Assembly: GCA_009741485.1 (NCBI GenBank)
Contig: CM019236.1
Span: 49,031,859-49,095,858, forward strand
Direction of reading: 5' to 3'
Length of the DNA stretch: 64,000 nt
Origin: Malurus cyaneus samueli
Taxonomy: Eukaryota; Chordata; Aves; Passeriformes; Maluridae
Part shown: one piece after another, positions 39,785 to 53,102 of the stretch
Layout: every line of letters starts with the position of its first letter
Position numbering within the stretch: position 1 is the stretch's first letter
Position numbers and translations under genes: made by a program
Notes under the pieces: generated by a model
What the model was told of the DNA's origin: nothing
What the model saw: the letters and a program-made list of their open reading frames with translations, nothing else
Database searches by the model: none

Positions 39785-40992
39785 TAGTGCCTGTGGATAA
39801 AACGGTACATACGGGACTTTTGAATTTTAGCAAACCTTTTGACACTGTCTTGCACAATAGTACAAAATGGCCATTAGACACTATGACCACTAGACAAGCC
39901 CACAACATTTTGAAGAAAAGGGTGATGGGTTAGGTTTAAAAAGTTATAGTTGCTAGTTAACTGTGGGGTTGCTCTTGACCCTGGGGCCAATTATCTTCAA
40001 TGTTTTCATAAAAGCTCTGGATGCCAGGAACAACTGTACTTTATATGAGTTTGCCAATAGCACTACGCTCAGAGGAGCTGTGGACTCCCTAAAGGGTAGA
40101 GAAGCTTTACAGAGAAATCTGGACAGACTAGACATCTGGGCCATCACCAACCATAGGAAATTTAAGAGCAGGTGCCAGAATCTCCACCCGGGACAGTGTC
40201 ATCAGGATTATACATTCAAAATGGGGAAGGAGAAGCTGGAGAACAGCCCTGCAAAAAGAGATTTGGGTGTCTGGGTTGATGAAAAGTCAACCAGTAAGTG
40301 ATGGATTATGCACCTTGGGACACATCAACCCTGGATGCATGTGTAGACTGGGGGAAAAGCAGCTGGAAAGCAGCACCACCAGGAAGGGACTGGGGTCCTG
40401 GTTGATGGCAAGTTTAGCTGAACGTGGGCCAGCAGTGCCCTGACAGCCAGGAGGGCCACCCATGTCCTGGGGGGCATCAGGCACAGCATCACAGCCGGGC
40501 AAGGGAGGGGATTGTCCCGCTCTGCTCTGACCTGGGGTGGCCTCACCTCCAGTGCTGGGGGCAGTTTTGGGTGCCACAGCATAAGGAGGACAACAATTCA
40601 AGTGTATCCAGAGGAGAGAGATCAAAGATCTCAAGAGCTGAGACTTAGCAGGAGTGGCTGAGTTCACTTGGACTGTTCAGCCTGGGAAGAGAAGGCTGAG
40701 GCGTGACCCCATCACAGTCCACACCTTCCTGTGTGATAGGACACAAGAAAATGGAATGAAGTTGCATTAGGCGAAGTTCTGATTGGAGATTAGGAAAAGG
40801 TTCATCACTGAAAAGGTTGTCAGTCACTGGAACAGACTCCCCCGGGAAGTGCTCATGGCAGCAGGCCTGTCAAGAGGTATCAGGATGATGCTCTCACTCT
40901 AATGATTTACATTCAGGTAGTCCTGAGAGGAGCAAGGAGTTGGACTCAATGATCCTTATGGGTTTCTTTCAATTTGAGTGAGTCTATGATTG
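39785..40992 (+). mobile_element. CR1 LINE fragment with remains of reverse transcriptase, sense orientation
   Basis: This is the longest CR1 piece, about 1.2 kb. The 5' part at 39815-39860 still encodes a decayed 'NFSKPFDTVLHN', the FSKAFDTV motif of CR1 reverse transcriptase. A 112-codon frame at 39963-40301 retains 'LGPIIFNVFI', 'REALQRNLDRLDIWA' and 'KRDLGVWVDEK', which are C-terminal reverse-transcriptase features. The catalytic FADD position reads 'FANS', so the enzyme is dead even apart from the frameshifts. The 3'UTR follows ('tcacctccagtgctggg', 'cagttttgggtgccacagca', 'ggagttggactcaatgatcc'), ending with 'gagtctatgattga' at 40992. Confidence 0.93.
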
Positions 40993-43900
40993 AAAAAATG
41001 ATCATAGTAATGACCATAGCCCTTGCTCAGGAACAGCCTGAAAAGAAAATCTCATTTTCCATCTAACTGATATCATCCTTGTACCTATGCATACAAATAA
41101 ACACTGCTTTTATGATTCTTTTTGAATTCTAAATCATTTTAGCAATGTTTGTTATTGTGAAAAGTAATAAAGCTTAAGACTGCTGTGATTTCTTTAAATT
41201 TTAAATGTTAGTGAATTATTACTTACTGATTATATATTTCAGAACAGAGGAAGATCATCAGCATCCTTTGATTTGTGGATATCCTTTCACCTCCAGATTC
41301 AGAGGGCATAACATTCCCCTCACATACAAGGTAAGTTAATTTATCTTTTGTTTTTCCTTAGCCACTAGACAGATTTTGCATTTATATATTATCTCCTCAA
41401 AAATCACTCAGATGTCCAAGATCTGTTCTGGAAGAGATGCTGGAAGATCTCCTGTGCACAGCTCCACTGCTATCCTTTCTCTTTATGCATCCTCCTTTTT
41501 TGCATTACCCTTCATGCTTATATGACCAGTAACAAGAAAATATGCAATGCTTTTGAGAATAAACCAATTATCCTCTTTCAGTTCCTCTCTTCTTAGATTT
41601 TTCCAGTTACTCAGTGGCCTAAGTTACTTTTCAGAGCTAGAAACAAACTGAAAGGATGAAAAATCACCTACAGCCTTTGTAAAGATGTAGCTCCATGTTT
41701 GGTGTAGCATAAAACTTTATTTCACATAACACCTACAGTAGCTTTTGAATAAGTGAATTTGAGTTGATAGTGTGCCTTCAATCTTAAAATCCCAAATGAT
41801 ATGGTCTCATCTGGGTTTCTTACAATTGTCTTTGATATTAATGAGCTTTTAATTAGGAATAAAATGGAGACATCATTATGGATAGATGTATTCATGCAGA
41901 CTCAAGAATTCATTTTTTTATTTTATTTCTTATTTAGGCCATCTGAAAGTGCTCTGGCAACAGAAAGCTATTCTAGCACTAATTTTATTTAGGGCAAGGA
42001 CAAGTATATTAGTCTTAGAGAGTATTAATTCAGATGGAATAAACAGTGCTCTCCTTTAAAAACATCCAAGTATATGTGAATTTTTATGAGTCTTAGAAAT
42101 ATAGGTTTAGTTTAGTTTTTCTACTCAACTTGAGGAGGGAAGTGTAATAGTGCTATGAAGAGCTGCTGCAGTTCTTCATAAGAGAAGAGAGTGAAGCCTG
42201 TGGATGAGCTTGTAATAGATGCAATAGAAACTGAGCAATCCAGCATTCCCAGTTCATTGTAGCTCCAGTGTTTGCTGCTAGCGCTGGCACGGTAGGACAC
42301 ATGAGTAAATCCAGTATGGAAAGCCGTGCTTCCTAATCCCTTTATCATGATTAACCAGGAAAATAAACGTATTTGGGATATTATTTAAGTATTTGTTGTC
42401 TTTTGCTGGTAATTCAAGAAAATGTTTACCTAAGACATACTAATTCACATAACAGAGACTCCATCTTGTACAAAACATGGATTCATTAGGTCTGATAATA
42501 ACTGAATGAAGTTCAGTTTCTTAGGAAGTGCCTCTTATTTCTAAATAAATATGCAAGTACACAAGTCAAGAAAGCATTGAGGTGACCAATCTCCACTGCC
42601 AGGATTTAGAAAATTGATAATGGTAACATAGCAAACATGGGTACAGATTTCAAGCAAATAGCTGACTGAATTCTCAGAAGAATAGGTTTCATTTATGATG
42701 AGTAGTTTGTGAAGCATAGAAGAGTTAGTAAATTTCTGTTGGCATCACGTGGAAGCTATCTACACTATTGCTGTAACACTAGGAGTTCTGCAACCGGTCA
42801 GATTCAAATCAAGAGCCTAATCATGAATCCAACCCGCTGAAAAAAAAAAAAAACTCTGACTACCAAATTTTATCTGCTTCGTGTCTTCCACATTCTATCT
42901 CTTTCTATTTCTTTTTTTCTCAACATAGAGGCTCAGTTCAGCTCCTGCTGACACCAGTAGATATCTGGAATAACCTTGATGCAATATGGGTATGAGTAAA
43001 GTAGAGATTAATGATTGTGTCTGGCCCACCTGCAAACATGTCAAGTCTTATTTCTGAATGTCCTAGCTTGATCCATCTGCAGGTTAATATTGAGTCTAAG
43101 TATATTTTAAGAGCGCCTTTAGCAACCAAGAAATCTCCAAGGCAGTTTGCTATTTTCTTCTTCTCTCAAACGTATACATTATAATCAACTCTATTTTAAT
43201 TCAAAGTGCAGTAGTTTTGTGCAGCTGTCCCTAAGGTATCTTCCTTTTCTGAGCCATTAAGTGACTACAGTTAGGTCTCTCATGCCATTTCTTCACACAT
43301 GACCAATAAATGTTGACCAGTGAGTTGAAATATGTCCCTTCTTTCCTTGGTGCCATCCTCAAATGCCCACAACAATTCTCTGCTATGATAGCTACTCTGA
43401 ATTCAAAGACACGGTATCCACCGAGGACCTTCTGACAAGGACAAAGAAATGTACTTATTTCCTTTTGCTTATTTTTAATATTCCAAATATAATGCTGCAG
43501 CTTCTGTACCATCTCTCCAGATTTTGACCACTCCTGCAGTAAAAAAGAGCAGCAGCTGTTAGGTCAGCAGCTTGCTGGAAAGGTTGTGCTGGAAGGCTTG
43601 TGGTGTGATGTTATGAAGATAATCCTCAGGAAATATACTCCTTGCTTTGTCTGATTAGGTTTCAGTGAAACACACAAACAAAAGTGCTGCAAACGTGCTT
43701 ATCAAGGTCTGAGAAAATCACACAGGGTGGGTTTAATTTTTTCTTATATTAGTCAGATAAAAGGTGAGGAAATTATTTGTTGCAGCTCTGCTAAGTGTTT
43801 CTTGTCTCCTCACTACCACATGTGCTATACCCACATACTTTTGAGATTCTTGTTTTAGAACAAAAAAAAAATATATTGGTTTCAGTTTCTTCAGTTTTTG

Positions 43901-46900
43901 CATCTTAATTCAATTTTCAGCTATTTTCTAACAACTTTATATCTACCTCTAGGTAAGACAGATTAATGTTATCTGTAAAATGCCTTTTTTTTCAGATCTA
44001 CTTAGCTAGAAATGTTTCTTTAAAATGCAGTCTGAAGTATTCAGAGCCTTTTGGTTAAACATCCTTTGAATTGTATGATAAATTAACAACATCCCTCATA
44101 GTACTAATTAAACAATACCTTATCTTTCCTGGGCATGTTCTCTGTACAAACACTTTAGCCTCTGCATTCCGTGATTTGTCACCAGGGTTCATGTTGCTGC
44201 CTTAAAAGAACCTGCAGGGACCCAAGTCAGTAGACTTAACTAGTCTGAAATCCTTTTTGGTGACAGCAATCACACAACTGTGGTCAGTATTTGAATTAAC
44301 TCTACCAGACCTACAACCTCTGAAGTATGGTTTCACTTTTGTCCTGTTCAAACATATAGCTGCTAGGGAAAAAGGTCTTGACTGCTCATGGCAAATTAAT
44401 CTGTCTGCCTCTCTTAATAGAAAATAAGGTCATTGTCACCTTTCATGTGTGGGCAAGATAGCAAAGAATTTTTGGCTTTAAAGTTAACAGAAATGAAATT
44501 ACTCCAACTGGTAGAAACTTGCAAAACATACATTAAAGTTACCAACAAGTGCTTCTGTTTACAAAAGCTGGAAGTCAGCATATTACTGGGACATCAGAGC
44601 CCTCTGGACTTTAATGTTCAGGTATTTGAAGGAAACATCCATTTGTAACAGGTTATATCAAGAATGATTCTTAGGATCATCTAAATCCAATGCAGATTGC
44701 TTGTGGCTTCTTAAATGGATTACTGAAGTGAAATTCAAGCATGCTTGAATGTGCTCCTCAGAAGTCTGCTACCAACACAGATTTAAAGCAGCTTCCCTTT
44801 TTTTCCCAGTAGCTTTCCATCACCGAGATCTTCACTCACTGAAGATGAGGCGTAGCTGCATATTAGAATTAGGACTTCAGAGGCAATACCATCCCTGTGT
44901 TTCTGCATAAGAGATACCACCCAGGCCACAGTGGTGTCATCTGTTCTGTCACACTAAGACAGTTTTAGAAGAAAAAAAAATATTTCTTTCAAGAGGAAGA
45001 TAAACTTTTAATGTAGAGTTGTCAACAAAGATAGCTTTCTACTCTTTAATCAATGCAGTTAACCTCATTACTGATTTAGTTTTCAGGTAATTTATTCAGA
45101 TTACATTAGTTACCTCAGGTATGAAAAGAAAATATAATAATTAGCACGTTCATGTTCTCTTGCCAGCGTCCTGTTCATGGTAGCAAAGCATTTTAAGGCT
45201 CACCTGCCTAGACACACTCTGAAACCTAAGGTCCATCCTGAAGTAATGAATCCCAACTTACAAGAGATGTTTAGTATTTTTCAAAATCTGTAAATTTTTG
45301 GTCTGCTGCATTCACCAAGGTATCAAGTTGAGCTCTTTCTTTGTTGTCATACAATTTTCCCTCCTACTATATGATAACTTCACTTTTTTTCCTCTGTGAT
45401 AAGATACTCTCAGTATCTGTAACATTAAAATCTTGCAAGACTCATCAAAGAAACAGAGTGTAAGGGAATTTTGCTTTGTAACTGTTGCGATTGAAGCAAC
45501 TTCATAAAAATGTGGGCTCATGCATAGTTTTTGAAGTCACAAATCACTCAGGGGACTACAATGCATAAAATACTTAACACCAGGCCTAGGGATGGAGTTT
45601 AGCTACAACATGTGGGTGCTCTTCCAGTACTAAGCAGCCATAAAAAACAAAGTACAAACTACTTAGTATCTGTACTGTTTTCAGAGATGCAAATCTGTTA
45701 TCTTTGTCCATTATTGCATTGTTTAGTTACATCGACCCATACATTGTCACGGTAATTATGTTGTTCTGGTCTTTGCCACTCAAAAATTATGTCTTAGTGA
45801 CATCACTTTTCACTAGTAAAAAAGGACTACTATTTAATAAAGCTAAGTGAACTTTGCAAAAGAAATTCTGTTTACCTTTCAAAAATCTGCTTCTGCATTC
45901 AGAACCAATAGATGGTAGAAAAGATCTCCTATTCACAGTAGTTCACTAATTTATTCAACTAAGACTTCTTTGTCAAAAACTGTTTCTATGCAATTATTTG
46001 CAATTTTTTTAAGGTAGTTAATTGTGTGGGTGCGATAGTGTATCTCTCCTGAGGGTTGATTTATATCATTAACCTATACAAAGAAATTCTGAATTTTATT
46101 TTACCTCCAAGCATCTTTTACAGCCCTACAATCATCACTATTAGTTTTGTATAAACTCTTTCCCCAAATTCACTCATAGGTCAGTGGAAATGTCAGTGGA
46201 AGTGTTTTATATTCTTGATATTTTCTACTTTCTTTTCCTGCTATTTATGTATTAAATTCTCTTGTGAACAATCCTTAAGATTTTTTTTTTTCCTTCAATT
46301 TCTTCCTGATTTTCTCTGTGAAAATTGCAAGAAATTGGTAAATTAATCTTGGAAACGTTGGGTTTGAGGCAGAAGGTGTACTGATGGCTTCATTTATTTG
46401 CTTAATTTGGAGAATCTGCATTTCTAAGCCTTGTACAGATAATGTTGTATATTACACGAATTTGTTCATTGTGATTTTCTTACTCCCATGTTTTGGCATC
46501 ACATGGTTTTTCTTTCATTTTGAATCAGAAGCAAAAATGTAAGTATTTGGGGTAAAGATTTGCTAGTTTTAAATAATACTGGCTGGCAACGTTAATAGAA
46601 GAATTTGCTCTAGTTGTTATTTTTTATTTTGTTTCTGATTCCTGTATTTGTCTTTTTTTAATGATCTGGGTCTCAATCTTCTCTTCTGAAAACAAGATGC
46701 ACGCTTGGCTATGGTTTTCTGATTGGATGTTAGCCCATGGAATTTTTTACAGATGACTTAGTAGAAGAGAAAACTTTGTCTCCAATTCAATAAATTGTCA
46801 GACTAGTGATTGTTGCTACAGCTGTTATTCAAGGATTCTTATATCTATTAATTATTGGAATGCAGATAGACAGACATTTATTTAAATGCTAAGATGTGTA

Positions 46901-47875
46901 AGAGGTCTATATAGAGAGGGAGAACAAAGCCTCAGCATAAGCAAAAAAAAAGGTTTGATCAAAGAGACAGGGAAGGTAGAACATGTGAGTTCATTTGAAT
47001 AATTTCGGAAATGCTGTGATTTAAAGAAAATTCATCCTTTTGAGAGTGTATAGGCGGTCTTGACTTATTCTGTGATGGAATTTGGGAAAAATGCACTAAG
47101 TTTAGCTAATTCTCAGGCACATGGCCTGGCAAGGCAAAGCCTTTGTTACAAACTGCTCTCACATCGAAAGAACATATGATGGGAATATCCAAATTGTGCA
47201 ATCGAGTCAGAAAATACCACAGTCAGATTTTTATTTATTCTCCTAGTGGCATTGTGTCCCTGTAAAAGTGTAAAAATGTTTCTAAATATGTGATACTTTC
47301 GTGCGTCAGTGGGCTGTCCCTAAAACTATCTCAGTTTTTCTCTTGTCTTCTCTTGATCTCCTTGGCCACACTTGGCACCACTGCCACCTCGGGCACAGTC
47401 CAGCAGCGAAGGTTATTCACCCTTCCTGTCCTTACGTGCTCTGGTCCAGCACCAGAGGAGATTACAGCAAAGCCAGATCAGCCGGCCTTCCAACAGAACT
47501 GAAACAGCTACTTGAGAGATAAAATCATGAATAAAATCTTCCCAAACCATACTGGGCTGGGTGAAATTTTGCAAGACACAGGTGAAATTTTCAGTAGTTT
47601 TAGCTGCATATATTCACTATCTGACTACTCAGCACACGAGCAAAGGTTTTTTGTTGCAAAGATTTGAACAATGGCTTTGGCTTACTGCTTGCTGAAGTGT
47701 GACAGATGATGACAGCCATGCAAATTCAGAAATATTTATACTCCTTAGTATCTGCTCCCTGATTTAAAACATAGCAATGTTAAAATTCAGCATTCAGAGG
47801 AGGAACAATCTTATAGAGGCAGAACAATTTACTATCCCTAGACATAGGCTCATAAAAATATCTGTCTCAAAGGAC
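40993..47875. other. Presumed LINGO2 intron, no gene seen apart from one candidate exon
   Basis: Unique AT-rich DNA holding the candidate 88-nt exon at 41243-41330, a poly-A at 42839-42852 and a somewhat GC-richer stretch at 47290-47525 (70- and 73-codon overlapping frames, not recognised). No other repeat family was identified. Confidence 0.5.
41243..41330 (+). other. Candidate non-coding (5'UTR) exon, 88 nt
   Basis: The segment is bounded by 'atatatttcag' upstream, with a branch-point-like 'tactgat' about 15 nt before the AG, and by the near-perfect donor 'acaag|gtaagtt' downstream. The interior is less AT-rich than its flanks and is not repeat sequence. It lies 11.8 kb upstream of the LINGO2 coding exon on the same strand, where a 5'UTR exon is expected because LINGO2 has several of them in mammals. 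It contains no ATG. Function is inferred from the splice signals alone. Confidence 0.35.
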
Positions 47876-48370
47876 TGTACACCATGAAAGGGATCCACAC
47901 TGGAACAATTCATTAAGAACTGTAGCCCATGGGAGGGACCCACGTCACAGAAATTCATTAAGGACTGTCTCCTGTGGAAGGGACCCCATGCTGGGGCACA
48001 GAAGGAGTGTGAGGCGTGTCAGAGGAAATGTGATTAACTGACCGCAGCTCCCATTTCCCAAAACCTTCCACTGCCATCCAGCAAAGGGAGAAAGATACAG
48101 CGTGAAGCCTACCCCATGAAAAAGGAAAGACTGGGACAAGTGTTTTAAGATTTGAGTTTGTTTCTCACTGTCTTACTGTGGTTTGATAGGTAATAAAACA
48201 AGCAAATTTTCCTGGGCTAAGTCTGTTTTTCCTATGCTAGTAACTGGTGAGTGATCCTTCCCTGCTTTATCTCAACCTTTTGTTATATTTTTTAACCCTG
48301 TCCAGTTGAGGAGGGCAGTGACAGAACAGCTTCAGTGGGCACCTGGTGTCCAGCCGAGGTCAACCCAGCA
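47876..48370 (+). mobile_element. LTR fragment of the same ERV family, 3' half, 5'-truncated
   Basis: It has three successive 'cccatg'/'gaagggaccc'-type units ('aactgtagcccatgggaggg', 'gactgtctcctgtggaaggg'), then 'gcacagaaggagtgtgaggc', 'ttaagatttgagtttgtttc', an AATAAA hexamer at 48192-48197, 'taactggtgagtgatccttc', 'ccagttgaggagggcagtga', and the end 'cacctggtgtccagccgagg' plus 'tcaacccagca'. Same family and same orientation as the elements at 16743 and 18437. The 5' half is missing. Confidence 0.82.
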
Positions 48371-51300
48371 GACATTTTTAAAACATGCACTTCACCTGGT
48401 TCTCAGGATTAGCTTGTAACATTTAAGTGAATAATCAGTACAAGTCTGCCTTGTCATGCAATCTTTAATCCTAGGACATTTATTTAATACAGTATGCTTT
48501 TGTAAAAGGATTCTTAGAAGGTAAATTATTAAGTGACCTCAGCATCAGGCAATATTGTCCTCTCTGGTATGATCCTCTGTGGGGATTTTTGTCTGAAAGG
48601 CTGGGGAGAGGGGAGAGAAAGGTGAGACCAAAACTACCAAGTCAGAGCATCATAGGATGCTAATGCAACTAATGTCAGAAACGGATATTCTGACTCTCAC
48701 CTTTCCTGGCTAAAGCCGTCCTATGTGATACTGGAGCATCAGAAGGGACATGGAAAGGAGCGTGGTCAAGTGCACTCTAGTTTTTAGCTGTAAGGCTTCA
48801 AAATTTGCCTGAGGGAAAACTGAAACAATACATAACATATGCATCTATTGACACATTCCTATATGTGATATTTAGAATTGCACTGCATTTTAAGAGAGCA
48901 ATGGGTTGCTTTTAATTTTTTTTTTTTTTAATTATAGTTTTACAATTTAAAACCTACAGAGGACTGTTATATTTTGTACAAGCAATTCTGGGAAGACTCA
49001 GAATGCATGAACTTTGTACGAAATTATTTGCATTTCAAAGCAGTAGAGATGTGTGTTTTGAGTGAGATCACACAGAACTATTAACTAATAACTTTAATGA
49101 GCTTTTATAATTGCATAGCTGAACTTTGAATAAGGTCCTCTTTCAAAAAAGAGTGTCAGCCAACAGTAACTTGACTCTTGCCTTTGGACATAAGGAACAG
49201 AGTCAGAGAAAGACAAAAGGAAGATAATTAGTTTATTTTTATTTTTTAATAAACAACTCCTTTATACATTTCTTTTCCCAGAGTCTATCAAAGCACAACA
49301 ACTATCTCGTAAAGGTATGAAAACAATTTTACAGGTTGTCATTCACATTCAAACAGAAAAACTGTCAGTTCATAATTATTTATGATAATTATTTATTATT
49401 TTTTTTAAATTTTCATCTAACAAGCTGAAATTTTAGAGAAGTACTCTCATAGTACTGAAAGCATAGTACAATCACAGAGCAGAAAGATTATACTTTTACC
49501 TTACATTTGTGTGTGGGCATATATACCTGCATGCATACACTGTATCTTTCTTGTGTGTATCACAACGAAGAAAAGGATGCAAGAAGGACAATGCTGCAGA
49601 TGTTTAGAGGAAACTCCTGTACTGGCAAAGACAATGTGCTGGCTTTTTAAGCAGGAGTGAAAGGCATCATGATGAAAAGTGACACTCATAGCTCAGCATT
49701 ATGCCAATGAAGTTGCCAATTAATTAATACCTCATAAGTCTAAAGAAGTATGGAAAATAATTTTTCACTGCAAGACCAATATCTTTTAATGGCATAATTT
49801 CACTCTGATTTTTAAAAGCAGCGTTGCTGGTTAGCTGATGTATAGTAATAAATAACAGTGATCACACTGACATGAAATATGCTTTACAGGTGAAACTGTA
49901 TCCTTTCAAAAGGTTCGTAGACTGGAGGCACAAGGTAGGCCTAGTTAGAGATGTTACTAGGCATGTCCTGAAAATGCAACTTAATATTCATTAAATTCAA
50001 ATGGGACCACATGCAATAGTCAAAATTCACTCTAGGTTTCTTCCAAAATTCATCTAGTCCTGTTGGTGTTTCAATTGCTAGACCTTTTAAACCTAGCTTG
50101 GGATAAGGTTACATTTTTTGCATAATTAAGTCATTTTTGCATAAAGCAGTTCAAAGGTAAGGATATAGTCACAGATTTGGTTAGCAAAAAGAATAGTATT
50201 ATCATCTAACTCAATGTAAATTGAAATAATAAATTTAATTTATGTTTACTTCTGACCTGTACTTATTGATCCAAGTAATCTTTGTGTTTCTGACTTGCTA
50301 TTTAATACAATTTATTATTTTTCCTTCTTGAAATGTATTCAAGAAGGACTCTAGCTTATATCTTAGCCCCAAATCTTGCTTCCTTTCAAGTGCGTACACA
50401 CACATGCATACAACCTCATAGATAATATATTTTGTCTTCATACTGTGCCCATGCGCTTTGCAGAAGATTACTGTTAATGTTTGAAGTGATCGTTTAACAC
50501 TACATTTCTTTATTCCAGCCACAGTCAAAAAATTCTTTTATCATCTTTTGTACTGTCCACCTTCTACTTTGTACTTTCCAGAAGTTTTAGTTACCAGGTG
50601 GATTGGATAGTTGCAAAAAGTGTTTCACATTCTTCTATCTAAACAAACACTCCAGGAGTGCTTATCTTTCACTGAACCTGTTTTTTGTGCTTCATACACA
50701 CAACCTTTGGCTAAGGTAGGAAATTGAATCCCTGTGTGCTAGAAGTATCAGTATGAAAGCACTAACCTCACAGGCTGAGCTCTGAAAGTAATGATCAGAG
50801 CATCCAGAGGCCTCTCTGATCTGAATTCATTGCAAACATCTAACTCACAGACCCCTATAGGTTTCCAGTTTAAACTTAGTGCCTAATGAAGTGAAGTTTA
50901 TCTCTGAATGCCTTTGTCACAGCTGGACATAACTAGCAATAGTTACTTGCAAGACCACCACTTAAGGGGGAAACTAAATCTCAGTAGGTTGTCCTTCTAG
51001 AACAAAGTGGAAATGTGCTTTTATAAGTAATATCACACAGAATATTTTTCCTCCTGCTCTCCAGTCTACCAGCATGCAATGTGCCTCATATTAATAGTCT
51101 CTGCATAGAAGTGTAAAAATGGAAATAAAAAGCCACATCAGTCAAGAGTGAAATTCTTCCACAGAGTTGTGAGGGAAGTAATACGTGCATCATTCATTTA
51201 TGGTCAGTCAAAGAACACAATTTATATGGACCTCCAAGATAAATTCTCTCACTCCGTTTAGTTTCTAACAGTCAGAGCACAACAGCTGTTAATTTCGCAG

Positions 51301-53102
51301 TCCAGTTAAAACAATACTAATATTACAATCCAAACCACCCAGTTCCTGTTTAGAATTTTTAATGATTTGATAAGATCAATAGATTCAAACACCTGCTCTT
51401 TTTCTGCCATCTTGGATTTCCACTGTTCTGATCATCCAGTCTGAGAGTGCAACCCTTCTCTGTCAGAAAGGCTGATTTGGTTAGTTACCACATTCCAAGT
51501 TGTGTACCAGTGGAGTGTGGTGTTACTGCAGCCAGAGTTACTGGTGGGACTTTCTTTTTCAGCACTGATTTACTCAGTATTATTTTAATGTGCTTATTCA
51601 AATAGCTTATTTTCTCAAATAGCTGTCTGTTAGCTTCATCAATTTGGTTATACCATATTTGTTTAAATGCGCTTATCCTCTGTGTGCAGGAGGACTTCTT
51701 TTATGTTACAATCCATGTCACAGCACATAGAAACAAAAATTCACTCAAATATAAGTTGAAAACTTCTTAAGCAGTAGCCAGATGATCCTCAAGGCCCAAA
51801 GATACAGATAAGGTGGTGGATGCTTGGTAATTGGATAATTTTGTTATAATGTGTAGGACGAGATTGTCAAGTCATCTGTGCAGACCTGAGAGGTAGTTAA
51901 AGGGAGGAGCTATGTCAATATTTTTACGACTAAAATGAAGCCCAAATTAAACATCCAGAAAAGGCTCCCAAGGCCTGGGGCCCATTATAAACCTTATTAA
52001 TACTATGAAGCCCGAATCCCAGCACTATCACTTAGCTTCATTAAGCTGTCTGTACCATAGGAGTTAGGGTACTGCCATAGTCCTTTCTTGCAGTTTGCCC
52101 ACTGTCTCAAACACACCTTCCTTTGATGAACACTTATATCCTTTCCTTCTTCTTTTGAAATGGGTTTTTGTTTGTCTTCACTTAGTAGCTGCTGTTGAAA
52201 AATTCTCTTGCCTTTGGTGACTAAACCTGAAAAGTACATCCTTTGGAGAAGGGTAACTAATTTAATAGAGGTTATCTTATCTTCTTCTATCCTCATTTTT
52301 AACCTGAAGGCGGGAATGAATAAATCACTCACCAGCTGTGATTTCCATTAAATCCGTGGTGCTTCTTTGGACATTGTGCTGCTTAAACACAGACAGCTCA
52401 TCTTATCTTGTTTTTGCCTTCCTAAAGCTAGTTTGCATGTCTTGGAAGTACAAAGATATATTCTGTAAACTCTCCTCAGGTCTTAGGCTCTAAAAAGTTA
52501 CACAAAATATCTCTGTGCAGTAAAAGCAAAGAATCAATTTGTCTTATGACAGATTCTAATCAGAGATGCACCAGTTCTTCCCTCCTCATCTGAGCCATTG
52601 TGTATGTGTATGCGTGAACAAGCTTCATCTATTTATAGCTGTAATATATGCAATAAATGTTAAAAGGAATATTCTCATTGTCAAGGAGCTCCTTTTCTTG
52701 ATTATAATACATCATTAAAACTTGCCTTAAAACACTAATGGGAATAAAAAGGCAAAAGCTCAGTTTCATATCACCACAGAAATCCAATGTTGTAAACTTA
52801 TAACAAATGTTATTAGCCTTTTTTTTTTGCAGAGTGTAGATAGTGTTTATCTCTGGGTTAATTATAGTACTGTCTTGTAAAAACCTACTGAAGAGAGAAA
52901 AGACTGAAGCAATCATCTCCTTTACTGTTTGCAGTAGGAAAAGCTGTTTTGTCTCCTCTGACACCTGGAGAAAAATGCTGGGTAAACAAATCATTTGAGT
53001 AGCCCTCTCACATTGAAATAAAATCTGCTTTTTTCTTGGTCTTGCCATTCACAATAGGTTTCATTGTTCTGTTTGATATGAAAACACGTGTGTTTTCTTT
53101 GG
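48371..53102. other. Last stretch of intron before the LINGO2 coding exon
   Basis: Unique AT-rich DNA. Poly-T at 48918-48930 and AT-rich low complexity at 49375-49410. Minus-strand frames of 109 codons (52003-52332) and 139 codons (52629-53048) have no recognised domain and no splice framing. A weak donor 'aaag|gtaagg' is near 50156. Nothing else was recognised. Confidence 0.5.

Noticed and set aside
52629..53048. 139-codon minus-strand frame just before the LINGO2 exon
   Set aside because: No domain recognised. It lies in intron next to the acceptor and has no splice framing of its own.
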